From Prostheceraeus crozeri (lineage: Eukaryota > Platyhelminthes > Polycladida > Euryleptidae): a DNA stretch of 64,000 nucleotides. A model generated the notes under the pieces. The model saw only the letters and a list, made by a program, of their open reading frames with translations, had not been told where the DNA came from and did no database searches. Of this stretch, positions 55,078-64,000 are shown in pieces. A program made the translations under genes and the position numbers. The DNA lies in the NCBI GenBank assembly GCA_907163375.1, contig CAJQUW010011252.1:62001-126000 (forward strand), given 5' to 3'. How positions within the stretch are numbered: position 1 is the stretch's first letter; each line of letters starts with the position of its first letter.

Positions 55078-57690
55078 GACGGGAGCTACTGACACTTTCT
55101 TCCTAAATTCGCGCACAATGGGCTTAATAGCATGGATTTGTAGATCTTGAAACGCTGAATACAAAAATTAAAGTCTTGAGTGTCACAGCCAGTTGCTTTC
55201 GCTTATAGGTAAGGTTACAGGATTCCCATTGGAGTCCAATAGTAAAATTCAAGAAATATCTATGGATTGTGAAACACTTGGCAATTTTCGAATTTTCGTA
55301 CATTCTCTGTTACAGAAAAGAAACTATTTATCAAAATGCTGTTTTTTGAAACGTATATTGGACGCGCGACATGTTTCGGCCAGCTCTCATTCAGGCACTA
55401 CGCTGGACTGAATTACACACTGAATCACAAAAACGAACACTTATCAGACTGACAATGACAATAGCATGACATGACACAAGACAATAGAAATGGCATTGCA
55501 GAAATCACAAACAGCAGCACAATAGAAATAGAGAAATGTCAGCTTAATGCTGTGGCTACGCAAATGTCTGGAATGAAAATGACTTCGAATCAAGATCAAG
55601 AAAAGGAGTAAGAAAAATTAGAAATAACACCAGTTAAGTAAGGACGGACGATACAAAGTAAATCAGATACAAGAAATACAAATTAAGTAATGATATGATT
55701 ACAAATAAGTAGAATTGAAAAAAATATAATATATATAAATTTGATAGGGATTGTATTTATTTTGTACGTTACGTTGATGATGTTTCCATTATATATGACC
55801 ATGACTCCAATATAACTGATCTCCTTTCCTTATTTAATAACATGCATCCCTCAATAAAGTTTACTATGGAGACTGAGTGCAATAACTCTCTGAGTTTTCT
55901 TTATGTCTTGTGTTTTCGACGCAGTGATGGATCGATTCGTACGTCGGTGTTTCGTAAAACCACCGTGGACCGGTCTTTATACTAATATTTTTTTAGCTTT
56001 GTTCCGCGCTCTTATAAAATCGGTCTTATTAAGAGTTTAACTACTCGAGCGCATCGTATTTGTTCAGAAGATAGTCTAAGCAATGAGTTGTCAATTTTGC
56101 GCAAAACTTTGATGGAGAATGACTATCCTCCATTTTTTGTTGACAAATATATGTCCTTTAATGTGAATGCTGAACCTGCATGTTTTGGTCCTGAGAAGAA
56201 GCCAGTTTTTATTCGTGTGCCATTTATCGGCGATAAGGCGGCTTCCTTTTTTAAACGTTCTGTTCGCCAGTCTTTTCGACTTTTTAACGCTGCCAAACCT
56301 GTGTTAACATTTCGCACTTTAAAAATCCCAGTGTCGTCACCAAAAGACAAAGTTACAGTGAAGGCCCAACACAACGTGATCTATCAATTTGAGTGTACTT
56401 GTGGTTGCAAGTATGTTGGCCGAACTGAAAGGCGTCTTGGTGATCGCATAAGTGAGCATGTGCCAAAATGGATATCAAATGAAGTGCGCTGCCCTCCGAG
56501 ATCAACTCGAGTTCCAAATAGTGCGATCACACGACATCTTCAAGTCTGTGACTGCTTGTATAGTGACGCTTGTAATCGCTTCAAAGTTTTATTTACTTCT
56601 CAGTGGCGTCATACTTTACGCATTCTAGAGTCCCTGTCTATCAAAAGATTTGCACCTGACTTATGTACTCAAAAGGAATTTGTGATTGATTTGGTTTTAC
56701 CCTGGTGATATCCATAATGCTCCGTCCATTGTTTCTCCCTGTTTGCTTTTGTGTCCATCCTTACTTCACTTTTATCAATAACTTCTATGTTTTTTTCAAG
56801 CTTTCCTTAACTTTATAGCTTTGTATTATAACTTATTTTTTTTCAATTCTACTTATTTGTAATCATATCATTACTTAATTTGTATTTCTTGTATCTGATT
56901 TACTTCGTATCGTCCGTCCTTACTTAACTGGTGTTATTTCTAATTTTTCTTACTCCTTTTCTTGATCTTGATTCGAAGTCACTTCATTCCAGACATTTGC
57001 GTAGCCACAGCATTAAGCTGACATTTCTCTATTTCTATTGTGCTGCTGTTTGTGATTTCTGCAATGCCATTTCTATTGTCTTGTGTCATGTCATGCTATT
57101 GTCATTGTCAGTCTGATAAGTGTTCGTTTTTGTGATTCAGTGTGTAATTCAGTCCAGCGTAGTGCCTGAATGAGAGCTGGCCGAAACATGTCGCGCGTCC
57201 AATATACGTTTCAAAAAACAGCGGTATTTCTTTTCATTTATAAATGCTGTAAGGGATCAAATTTCTTCCGTTATCAAAATTTATCAATAGCCTCTACAAA
57301 ATGAGTAAATTTCATGTTTTGACTTAATTTTGGCGATTTTGCTCATTTTGTAGAGGCTCTCAGACATAAAATACGGAATCATGTGACTCAATTCAACTTT
57401 TATATCGAAGTTCATGCTCTGAACTCAATCATGTTTCAAATTTCATGGCATTTTGATAAATAGTTTCTCTTCTGCAACAGAAAATGTACGAAAATTGCCA
57501 AGTGTTTCACAATCCATAGATATTTCTTGAATTTTACCATTGGATTCCAATGGAAATCCTGTAACCTTACCTATAAGCGAAAGCAACTGGCTGTGACACT
57601 CAAGACTTTGATTATTGTATTCAGCATTTCAAGATCTACAAATCCATGCTATTAAGCCCTTTGTGCGCGAATTTAGGAAGAAAGTGTCAG
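55078..57690 (+). mobile_element. Penelope-like element 1 (PLE1) with long inverted arms
   Basis: Left arm 55078-55740 and right arm 56820-57690 are reverse complements over more than 600 bp; the right arm has an extra 250 bp (57215-57465) that contains a 17-bp hairpin (57289-57358). Between the arms lie the end of the reverse transcriptase and a GIY-YIG endonuclease. The arm tips near 55360 and 57190 contain CTGAATGAGAGCTGGCCGAA followed by ACATGTC. Confidence 0.85.
55740..56708 (+). pseudogene. PLE1 reverse transcriptase C-terminus and GIY-YIG endonuclease
   Basis: The reading starts at the reverse transcriptase catalytic motif FVRYVDDV (Penelope form), then LSFLYVLCFRRSDGSIRT and SVFRKTTVDRSLY. 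After a stop or frame break near 55985 it continues YKIGLIKSLTTRAHRICSED and an open frame to 56708 with NVIYQFECTCGCKYVGRTER (GIY-YIG core with C-x-C), RISEHVPKWI, SAITRHL and LESLSIKRFAPDLCTQKE. The endonuclease cuts target DNA to prime reverse transcription. The 5' two-thirds of the reverse transcriptase is missing, replaced by the inverted arm, so this copy is not autonomous. Confidence 0.85.
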
Positions 57691-58099
57691 TAGCTCCCGT
57701 CCAATTAATGCAATCAACGTCTATCATGATCGAACTGCATTGAAATTCAATCTGTCGACTGTAGGGAATTTGACGACGCCAGTAGGACACCAGAGTTTTG
57801 TGTGAAAGTGCTGACATACGTGTAGTTTGTAAGCCGATGGGTAGACATTTACCGAGCATTAGTGAAATCTCATTGTTTTCATGCATTATGGAAATTAGCT
57901 CTGATTTGTCCAATCCTAAGGAAGAGAAATCCCTCAGTGAGCGATTATCAACAAATATCACTACCGTCAATAAGATATCTGACAGGATTATTTTCAACAG
58001 CATGCCTGACAATTTTGGAATATCCCAGCATACATTCCGCCGAAATGGCTGTGCGACCGGATCGCTAATTGAAACACATGATGCCGCAACATTTATCAT
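57629..58099 (-). other. Unassigned 156-residue open frame across the PLE1 right-arm edge
   Basis: The protein starts MINVAASCVSISDPVAQPFR and ends GLIAWICRS. Its last 20 or so residues lie in the inverted arm, so the same peptide (ATDTFFLNSRT...) is encoded at 55083-55150 too. No family recognised. The opposite strand is also open (57798-58109), so the openness may be chance. Confidence 0.25.
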
Positions 58100-58108
58100 G
58101 GAAAACTA

Positions 58109-58820
58109 GTCCGGCAGCCAGAACGAATTTCTGCAGGGAACGAGGCCGAAAGTGAGACTTTCACAGAATGATGTACACCCTATGCCTACTACGAGTCGGC
58201 ACGTCTGTCATTTCCTCTTCTCGTCAGACACGATCAAAGAAAAACACATATAAATCCAATGGGACGCAGATTGCAATTTTTGGCTAAAATGAAATTTTCT
58301 ACGTTTTCTCTGATTAAACGAAAAGTATTAAGCCCAGAGTCATAATTTTTGACATGTGATGTCTTCAGGTCATTTCCTATGATGTGCATGTACCTTTATC
58401 ATGCATCTAATCGGGAATGTATGCGAGAATGTGGTTAAATGTGGATAAAGTTGCTCAAAATGTTTTTGTTTGCCAACATTAAGAGGCTCGCCAAATCTAA
58501 ATGTGTTTAGCTTTATAGACAGGAGTGCATGAACATGAAAGGAAATGACCTGAAGACATTGCATGTCAAAAATTTTGACTCTGTGCTTAGTACTTTTCGT
58601 TTAATCAGAGAAAACATGGAAAATTTCATTTTATCTAAAAACTGCAATCTGCGTCCTATTGGATTTACACGTGCTTTTCTTTGATCTTGTCTGACAAGAA
58701 GAGGAACTCACTAGAACTCGGCAGACGTGCCGATTCATAGTAGGCATAGGGTGTACATCATTCTGTGAAAGTCTCACTTTCGGCCTCGTTCCCTGCAGAA
58801 ACTCGTTCTGGCTGCCGAAC
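58109..58820. mobile_element. Foldback element family F, copy F1
   Basis: 712-bp element with arms of about 285 bp (58109-58390 and 58534-58820), ends GTCCGGCAGCCAGAACG and GTTCGGCAGCCAGAACG (read inward), flanked by TA at 58107-58108 and 58821-58822. The loop carries further partial pairing. No coding capacity. Arms share blocks with F2, F3 and F4. Confidence 0.88.
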
Positions 58821-58822
58821 TA

Positions 58823-59614
58823 AACAGTGAAAATCTCTATGTTCGTCTTCCATGTCTTGATTTTTTCAAAGCGCTCGACCGAGTTCTTCATATTCAACTC
58901 GTAATTTTTTTTTGCTATAAGAGGACTCAGTAATGGGTCGATACTACGTTTGATATAAAACTTGAACAAAATATTTCAGAGTGTCGATTGGTTGTATTGG
59001 TCCCTTAACCCCCATTGAACTGGGCTTCCCCACCCCAGCGAGACCTCAGAGGGGTTCCAGTGGACCCCTTCTACAGAATTCTAGTTTGCCTGCTTAAAAA
59101 GATATCAGACATTGGGAAAGTTGATTTTTAGTAAAACAATGATTTCAACGTGTAGTAAACACATGCGAGAATATGGTGTCTTTACTATTCACCAATATTT
59201 GGCACAATGCCAGTTATATTGGGAGGTATGATGTTCAAATGCCTCAAGAAAGCCTCACATAGTTGATTCTATTGAAATTGATATATTCTGTGAAGCAAAA
59301 CCCCTACTTTGTACATTGTCTTATATTTATCCATCCCTACCCGGAAATAAAAATAGGCTCCCGGAAAATAGACCTACTCGGAGCCATAACTGATACACTT
59401 TTAGACTCTCAAAATAGCTGAGAAAATCTCAAACTCATCAATTGAGGCTGCGAGGACTTTGTTAATAGTCTATTTTTGGCGTTGAACTATGAACATCATG
59501 ATAGCCTTCATTTTGAACATTGTATGCAGGTGCAATCATGTGCGAAAGGAAAATATTCGCATATTGCGATCACAAAACAAAGCGCACATGCACGAGCATG
59601 ATGTAAGGAATAAC
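58823..59614. other. Unannotated stretch
   Basis: No gene recognised. A GC-richer patch with CCCC runs lies near 59010-59070. Confidence 0.35.
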
Positions 59615-59773
59615 TATACTCAGTGACAAAAAGAATGAAACAAGTCCTGATATGAATACTTATGACTTAAACTTGGTTGTACTGTACGTTTGTTGTAAAA
59701 GGAGAACTCATATGCTTTACTCAAAAACATTTAATTTGATACTCATGATTTTATCAACTTAAGTTTGAAACTA

Positions 59774-60516
59774 GTCCGGGAGCTAGCGTGAAGTTGTGCA
59801 GGGAACGAGGTAGTACATAAAACTTTCACATAGCATAGTACACCTCTAACCTACTGCAACACTTCGCGTCTGCCGGATCAGATCATTTGCTTTTCAGAAA
59901 TAGAGAGGATAACACATTCCTATGTATTTCCAGTAGTAAAATTGTGACATTTAAGGTGTTGACTCCATTTTTTCGAATTTTTGCTCATAAAAGTTACACA
60001 AATTGGTATTTTGTTGAACTGGTTATTATAGAAATCATCTACAGATCATGATCTTTCAAATGAGCTGCCATTTTGTGACAGAGGATGAATAAAGTGTACA
60101 AACAGACACTTTTCGTTGGTGTAACTGCAAATTTTAACATAGAAATTTCAGGAAAATTGTTGATATACTTAAACGAAAAGTGTCTGTTTGTACACTTTGC
60201 TTCATCCTCTGTCACAAAATGACAGCTCATTTGAAAGATCATGATCTGTAGATGATTTCTATAATAACCAGTTCAACAAAATACCAATTTGTGTAACTTT
60301 TATGAGCAAAAATTCGAAAAAATGGAGTCAACACCTTAAATGTCACAATTTTACTACTGGAAATACATAGGAATGTGTTATCCTCTCTATTTCTGAAAAG
60401 CAAATGATCTGATCCGGCAGACGCGAAGTGTTGCAGTAGGTTAGAGGTGTACTATGCTATGTGAAAGTTTTATGTACTGCCTCGTTCCCTGCACAACTTC
60501 GCGCTAGCTCCCGGAC
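59774..60516. mobile_element. Foldback element family F, copy F2 (near-perfect palindrome)
   Basis: 743 bp: arms 59774-60118 and 60174-60516 are almost identical inverted repeats of about 345 bp around a 55-nt loop; ends GTCCGGGAGCTAGCG on both sides, flanked by TA (59772-59773 and 60517-60518). It is inserted in the Tc1 element exactly at the end of the transposase frame. High arm identity suggests recent formation or repair. Confidence 0.92.
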
Positions 60517-61524
60517 TAAACGGGTGTGACCACCGCGAGCATCCAAACAGGCATCGATGCGTGAGGGCATGGATGAGCACAGTCGCTGGATGAATGCCAG
60601 GTCTAAGAGGTTCCACTGCTCGATCAGTCTGTCGGCCAACATCTTCAAAGACACTGGTGGGTGGTTGTACCTCTCCCTCACTCTGCGACCAAGTTCATCC
60701 CAGTAGTGCTCGATGGGGGAGAGGTCGGGAGAACGTGATGGCCATTCCAAGGTTGGGATTCCACTGCTTGCTATCCTGTTAGAGACCACTGAGGCGCAAT
60801 GGGGCCTTGCGTTGTCATCCTGAAAAATCAATTGATTCGATGTCACTGCTGGAACCACGACCGGTGTCACGATCTCTTCGGCATATCGCTGTCCTGTCAA
60901 TGTTCCTTTCACTACGATTGCTGGTGTTTTTCCATTGTGCCAGATACCGGCCCAAACCATGACACTACCGCCGCCGTACCGGTCGTGTTCTTTGACGCAA
61001 CATGGAGCAAATCGTTCACTTGGCAAGCGATGAACACGGATCCGACCATCGTTGAAATCGAGAGTAAACCTCGATTCATCAGTCCAGAGCACACGTTCCC
61101 ACTGACTGTCACTCCACGACTGATGACCTTGACACCACGTCACTCGTCTCCTTCGATGTTCCAGGCTCAGCGGAATTCTCACAGCGGGTCGTCGAGACTG
61201 TATACCAGCTTCTCGCAATCTTCGATATGCAGTTCGAACGCTACAGGCAACGTTCCCAGCAACCTTCCAGTACACAATTAGCTTCGGGACGGACACAAAT
61301 CTGTTTCTTTTAGCAGCTAAAACTAAGCGTGCATCTGTCAGCTTGGATGATGCCCTTGGTCTTCCTGATCCGTTCTTTTCCACATTTCCTTCTGCTTTCC
61401 AACGACACCACCACCTCCATATAACGACCCTTGAAATTTTCAATTCTTTCGCACCAGTTGTAGAACTTTGCCCACAACGCATCATTCCAATTGCCATTCC
61501 TCTGGTAAAGTTATCGTGCGCCAT
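60457..61524 (-). CDS. Tc1-family transposase (DD34E), essentially intact
   Basis: From the ATG at about 61524 the protein has the two N-terminal helix-turn-helix motifs (RGMAIGMMRCGQSSTTGAKE and later RTAYRRLREAGI) with a GRPR-type hook (GSGRPRASSK), then the DDE domain: WTDESRF, FQDDNARPH and SPDLSPIEHYWDELGRRVR. The last E is 34 residues after the second D. It normally would end at ARGGHTR; here about 20 extra residues, from foldback F2, replace the native stop. No frameshift or stop is seen. It catalyses cut-and-paste transposition at TA sites. Whether the tail harms activity is unknown. Confidence 0.92.
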   Translation of the reverse strand: MAHDNFTRGMAIGMMRCGQSSTTGAKELKISRVVIWRWWCRWKAEGNVEKNGSGRPRASSKLTDARLVLAAKRNRFVSVPKLIVYWKVAGNVACSVRTAYRRLREAGIQSRRPAVRIPLSLEHRRRRVTWCQGHQSWSDSQWERVLWTDESRFTLDFNDGRIRVHRLPSERFAPCCVKEHDRYGGGSVMVWAGIWHNGKTPAIVVKGTLTGQRYAEEIVTPVVVPAVTSNQLIFQDDNARPHCASVVSNRIASSGIPTLEWPSRSPDLSPIEHYWDELGRRVRERYNHPPVSLKMLADRLIEQWNLLDLAFIQRLCSSMPSRIDACLDARGGHTRLVRELARSCAGNEAVHKTFT

Positions 61525-61757
61525 TTCATAAGTCAAATCTGGTCAGCAGTAGGTGGTGATTCTGTTCAACTTCTACCTGTTACTGTGATCAATATCAAAT
61601 TTTGAAATTTGATGATCCTATATCATTTCGCTAATCATATGAAGTTCAATGGTGATACATAGAAAGCGAGATATCATCTCAAACCATAGAAAAAAATGAA
61701 ACAAACTTCCATTCAAGTCAATGATAGTTGGTTTCATTATTTATGTCAGTGAGTATA

Positions 61758-61999
61758 AATAAATTTTATGCATTATGTGTCATCATGGAAATGCATGCAC
61801 AAAATCATTTTTTATTTGATAGTAAAAATTTTCTGATGAGAATTTCTAGTCCCTCTTTGGTCTATCTCTGTGCCCTGGACCTATCTATCATACTTCTACT
61901 AATTCAATTTAAATAAGCTATCACATGCAGAATCACTATCAAAAATGATGATTCTTCATGGGCATAAGCGGTTATCCGCAGCACAAAAAGGTACAATAG
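61758..61999. other. Unannotated stretch
   Basis: No gene recognised between the Tc1 end and the LINE fragment. Confidence 0.35.
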
Positions 62000-62750
62000 A
62001 AAAATATGGCTCCGAGAATGATAATTCAATCTGGTGCTCTTCAAGGATCTGTGATGGGTCCGTATTTGTTTGCCATGTTTATTGGAACTTTAGAAATTGA
62101 GTCACAGACGGCAAAGCTTAATCAAATTTGCAGATGATGTTGCGCTTTTTGAATCTTGTACGAAGGATGACCCGAACCCAAGCAACTTGTTGTTGATTCA
62201 TGAATCGTCTGATGACAATAAAATGGACTTGAACAAACCAAAATTTCTAAAATGCAAATACTTCGGACAAAGGAAGTTATTCCAGACTCTTTCCCAGGGA
62301 TTGTGCTCTTCAATTCGGTTAATATTCTTGTGTCATAGACAACAGTAAGCTGACTTGTGATGACCACTTTGACTGTAGCATTTCACGCGCCTCCCGTCGT
62401 CTTCATGGCCTCAGATCTTTGAAACCATATGTTGCCAAGAAGCAATTAGTTGATGCTTTGTATGAATTCATTATGTCTATTGTCATGTGTGCCAGGATAC
62501 TCTTTTTGAAAAATTATCACGTGTTGTCATTTCAAATTTAGTCTGTCTCAGAAAACGTGTACATAGAATAACTTACTCTGCTAAACGTAATTGTGATACT
62601 GTTCGAACGCATGAAGAGGTGCCACTTAAGTTTTTCAATAAGTGGTTTTTTCTGACCATCTGTTATTGCATCTTCTTTCGAAGAGATTTTCCATGTCCGG
62701 AACGTACTAAGTTACATTTTATTCGACATCGTAACCCTTGAATTCATTGT
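62000..62750 (+). pseudogene. LINE reverse transcriptase fragment
   Basis: Plus-strand frames give SGALQGSVMGPYLFAMFIGT (palm motif B region), LIKFADDVALFE (catalytic FADD), then VDNSKLTCDDHFD and ASRRLHGLRSLKPYVAKKQL, the CR1-like region after the palm, and RVHRITYSAKRNC near the end. Several frameshifts separate these blocks. It is 5'-truncated and dead. Confidence 0.72.
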
Positions 62751-62834
62751 CTCCACATATGAGTGCATTGACTAACAAGATAAATGTAGAAGACTCCAAA
62801 TCATGATTTCTTGTGAATTCTCGTGTGTCTTGTG

Positions 62835-63147
62835 GGCACTACTGCAGTTTAGTGCACCCTCTATGAAAGAGACGGAAACGCGCCTACTGCAGTTTAGTGC
62901 ACCCTAAAACAACGGCGCATTCTCCCGCAAACGATGACTACGCACATTACACCGAAGCGCGCGCTCGGTGTAATGTGCGAAGACGAAGACGAAGACACAC
63001 AAAGACACAAAGACACTCATTTATAACTATAGGGAAGAACGAACGGCATTCATTCTGTTGATTAAATCATGTTGTTCTCACATGCATTTTAGGGTGCACT
63101 AAACTGCAGTAGGGGTAAAAGAGGGTGCACTAAACTGCAGTAGTGCC
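62835..63147. mobile_element. Mutator-like MITE with 9-bp target duplication
   Basis: 313-bp element with inverted ends GGCACTACTGCAGTTTAGTG, flanked by a perfect 9-bp duplication TGTCTTGTG (62826-62834 and 63148-63156). The block CTACTGCAGTTTAGTGCACC occurs twice in each end, so there are four copies in all. The centre has a perfect 15-bp hairpin (CGCACATTACACCGA, 62941-62979) and a GAAGAC/AAAGACAC microsatellite. Nine-base duplications are typical of Mutator-like elements. Confidence 0.85.
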
Positions 63148-63156
63148 TGTCTTGTG

Positions 63157-63468
63157 TATTGTGCAACTATAACCATTTTCCTTTACATGCGGTTCACCTC
63201 TGTAAAATGAGATGCAATTTCATGATTTCTAATTTATCTATAAACGCCTTACTTATTCATCCTACGTTTCACTGATGTTTGTTTCTCATGGTGTTCATGC
63301 TGCACCAGTATTTAACTGTTTAATTGAAGTTGGGTTACAATGTGCATGTACATTGAGCATGTGATGGTCTTCGATTGAATGAGTAGCAGAAACCACTAAC
63401 CCTTTGCTACCTCGACGGGCAATTTTTGGGCCACTAACGTTTTTAGTTGATGTGTTCTGAATCACGGT
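63157..63468. other. Unannotated stretch
   Basis: No gene recognised. Confidence 0.35.
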
Positions 63469-64000
63469 GTGCCAGGATAGGCGATTTCAATTTGAAAATT
63501 TCCCATTATATTTCTCGACGGTTTCTGATGTATTTTTGTATGAAAATTTTGAAAATTATGGTTTAAAAATGAGCCCTTTTCGCAAAAATTACGAAAAATC
63601 AAAATGTCGGACAGAAAAACCGAAACTGAATTCTGGTGTTGGATTAACAAAATTCCCAAACATTTTGTCAGCAGTTTCCTATGTAATTTTAGTCGCTCTC
63701 TACAAATATGATTGTCAAAAAATCATGCGCTTTAGACCTTTACAAGAAAATGACGGAAATTCAAAATGACGGACATGAAACCGAAACTGTATTCTGGGGC
63801 TAGATTAAAGAAAGTCTCAATTATTTCGTCAACAGCTTCTATGTAGTTTGACACGCTCTTTTCAGTTATCACTGTTGGAACATCAAGCGGCCAGCACTTT
63901 TCGGGAAGTAAGAAAAATTCAAACATCAAATCGAAACAGCAGTCTGAGGCTTGGCTAATATGTATTATGCATCAACAACAATCCAATTAATGTAGAGATT
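63469..64000 (+). repeat. Degenerate tandem repeat of about 150-161 bp, running off the window
   Basis: ACCGAAACTG(A/T)ATTCTGG occurs at 63619 and 63780, with a weaker match near 63930, each followed by collinear diverged sequence (TTTCGTCA/ACAGC, TATGTA, TTT). A partial unit precedes at 63469. Satellite-like; its true extent lies beyond the window. Confidence 0.5.

Larger units (their letters stand above)
59617..61755 (-). mobile_element. Tc1-like transposon carrying foldback F2
   Basis: Inverted ends TACTCAGTGACAAAAAGAAT and TACTCACTGACATAAATAAT (read inward) are flanked by TA at 59615-59616 and 61756-61757. Inside are a full-length Tc1 transposase gene (minus) and, at its 3' end, foldback F2. 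Without F2 and its TA duplication the element would be about 1.4 kb, normal for Tc1. Confidence 0.88.

Noticed and set aside
60594..61531. Plus-strand frames of 62-160 residues over the Tc1 transposase
   Set aside because: Antisense shadows of the transposase.

Overview
This window looks like AT-rich nuclear DNA from an invertebrate animal. Reasons are one multi-exon gene with GT-AG introns and immunoglobulin (Ig) exons, plus a dense mix of animal-type transposons: CR1-like LINEs, Penelope-like elements with GIY-YIG endonuclease, Tc1, mariner, hAT-, piggyBac- and Mutator-like non-autonomous elements. There are no bacterial operons, no CRISPR array and no rRNA. I cannot name the species or phylum.

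One host gene is recognisable, on the + strand. Exons at 6454-6661, 6793-6963, 16013-16141, 19781-19960 and 21268-21408 encode most of three Ig domains of the IgLON / lachesin / DIP cell-adhesion family. Short stalk exons follow (22421-22447, 22731-22775, 25511-25537, 33017-33160), with a possible last exon at 35998-36155 carrying a hydrophobic C-terminal tail. From 6454 to the stop the proposed exons join in one frame of 1230 nt (409 residues), and every internal junction is phase 1. A possible signal-peptide exon lies at 5055-5162. The exon for the first half of Ig1 is not firmly identified.

The introns and the roughly 28 kb downstream are filled with mobile elements, many nested. They include a nearly complete CR1-like LINE (25755-29880, minus); LINE fragments near 2605, 11085, 46436, 50817, 54795 and 62000; three Penelope-like elements whose endonuclease lies between inverted copies of their own end (12166-12885, 39990-42128, 55078-57690); a mariner with 190-bp terminal repeats (48818-50610); and two Tc1 elements (40047-41296, 59617-61755). 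Several non-autonomous families can be delimited to the base by target-site duplications (TSDs): hAT-like with 8-bp TSDs (five sequence families, plus a 72-bp miniature), TA-flanked foldbacks (four copies), a Mutator-like element with a 9-bp TSD and a piggyBac-like element at TTAA.

The nesting gives relative ages: B1 in A1, B2 in C1, D in C2, mariner in A2, Tc1 in a Penelope arm, a foldback in Tc1, and an E element in the piggyBac-like element. No hAT, piggyBac or Mutator transposase gene is present, so these families must have been moved by enzymes encoded elsewhere. Most sequence outside these features shows no recognisable gene.
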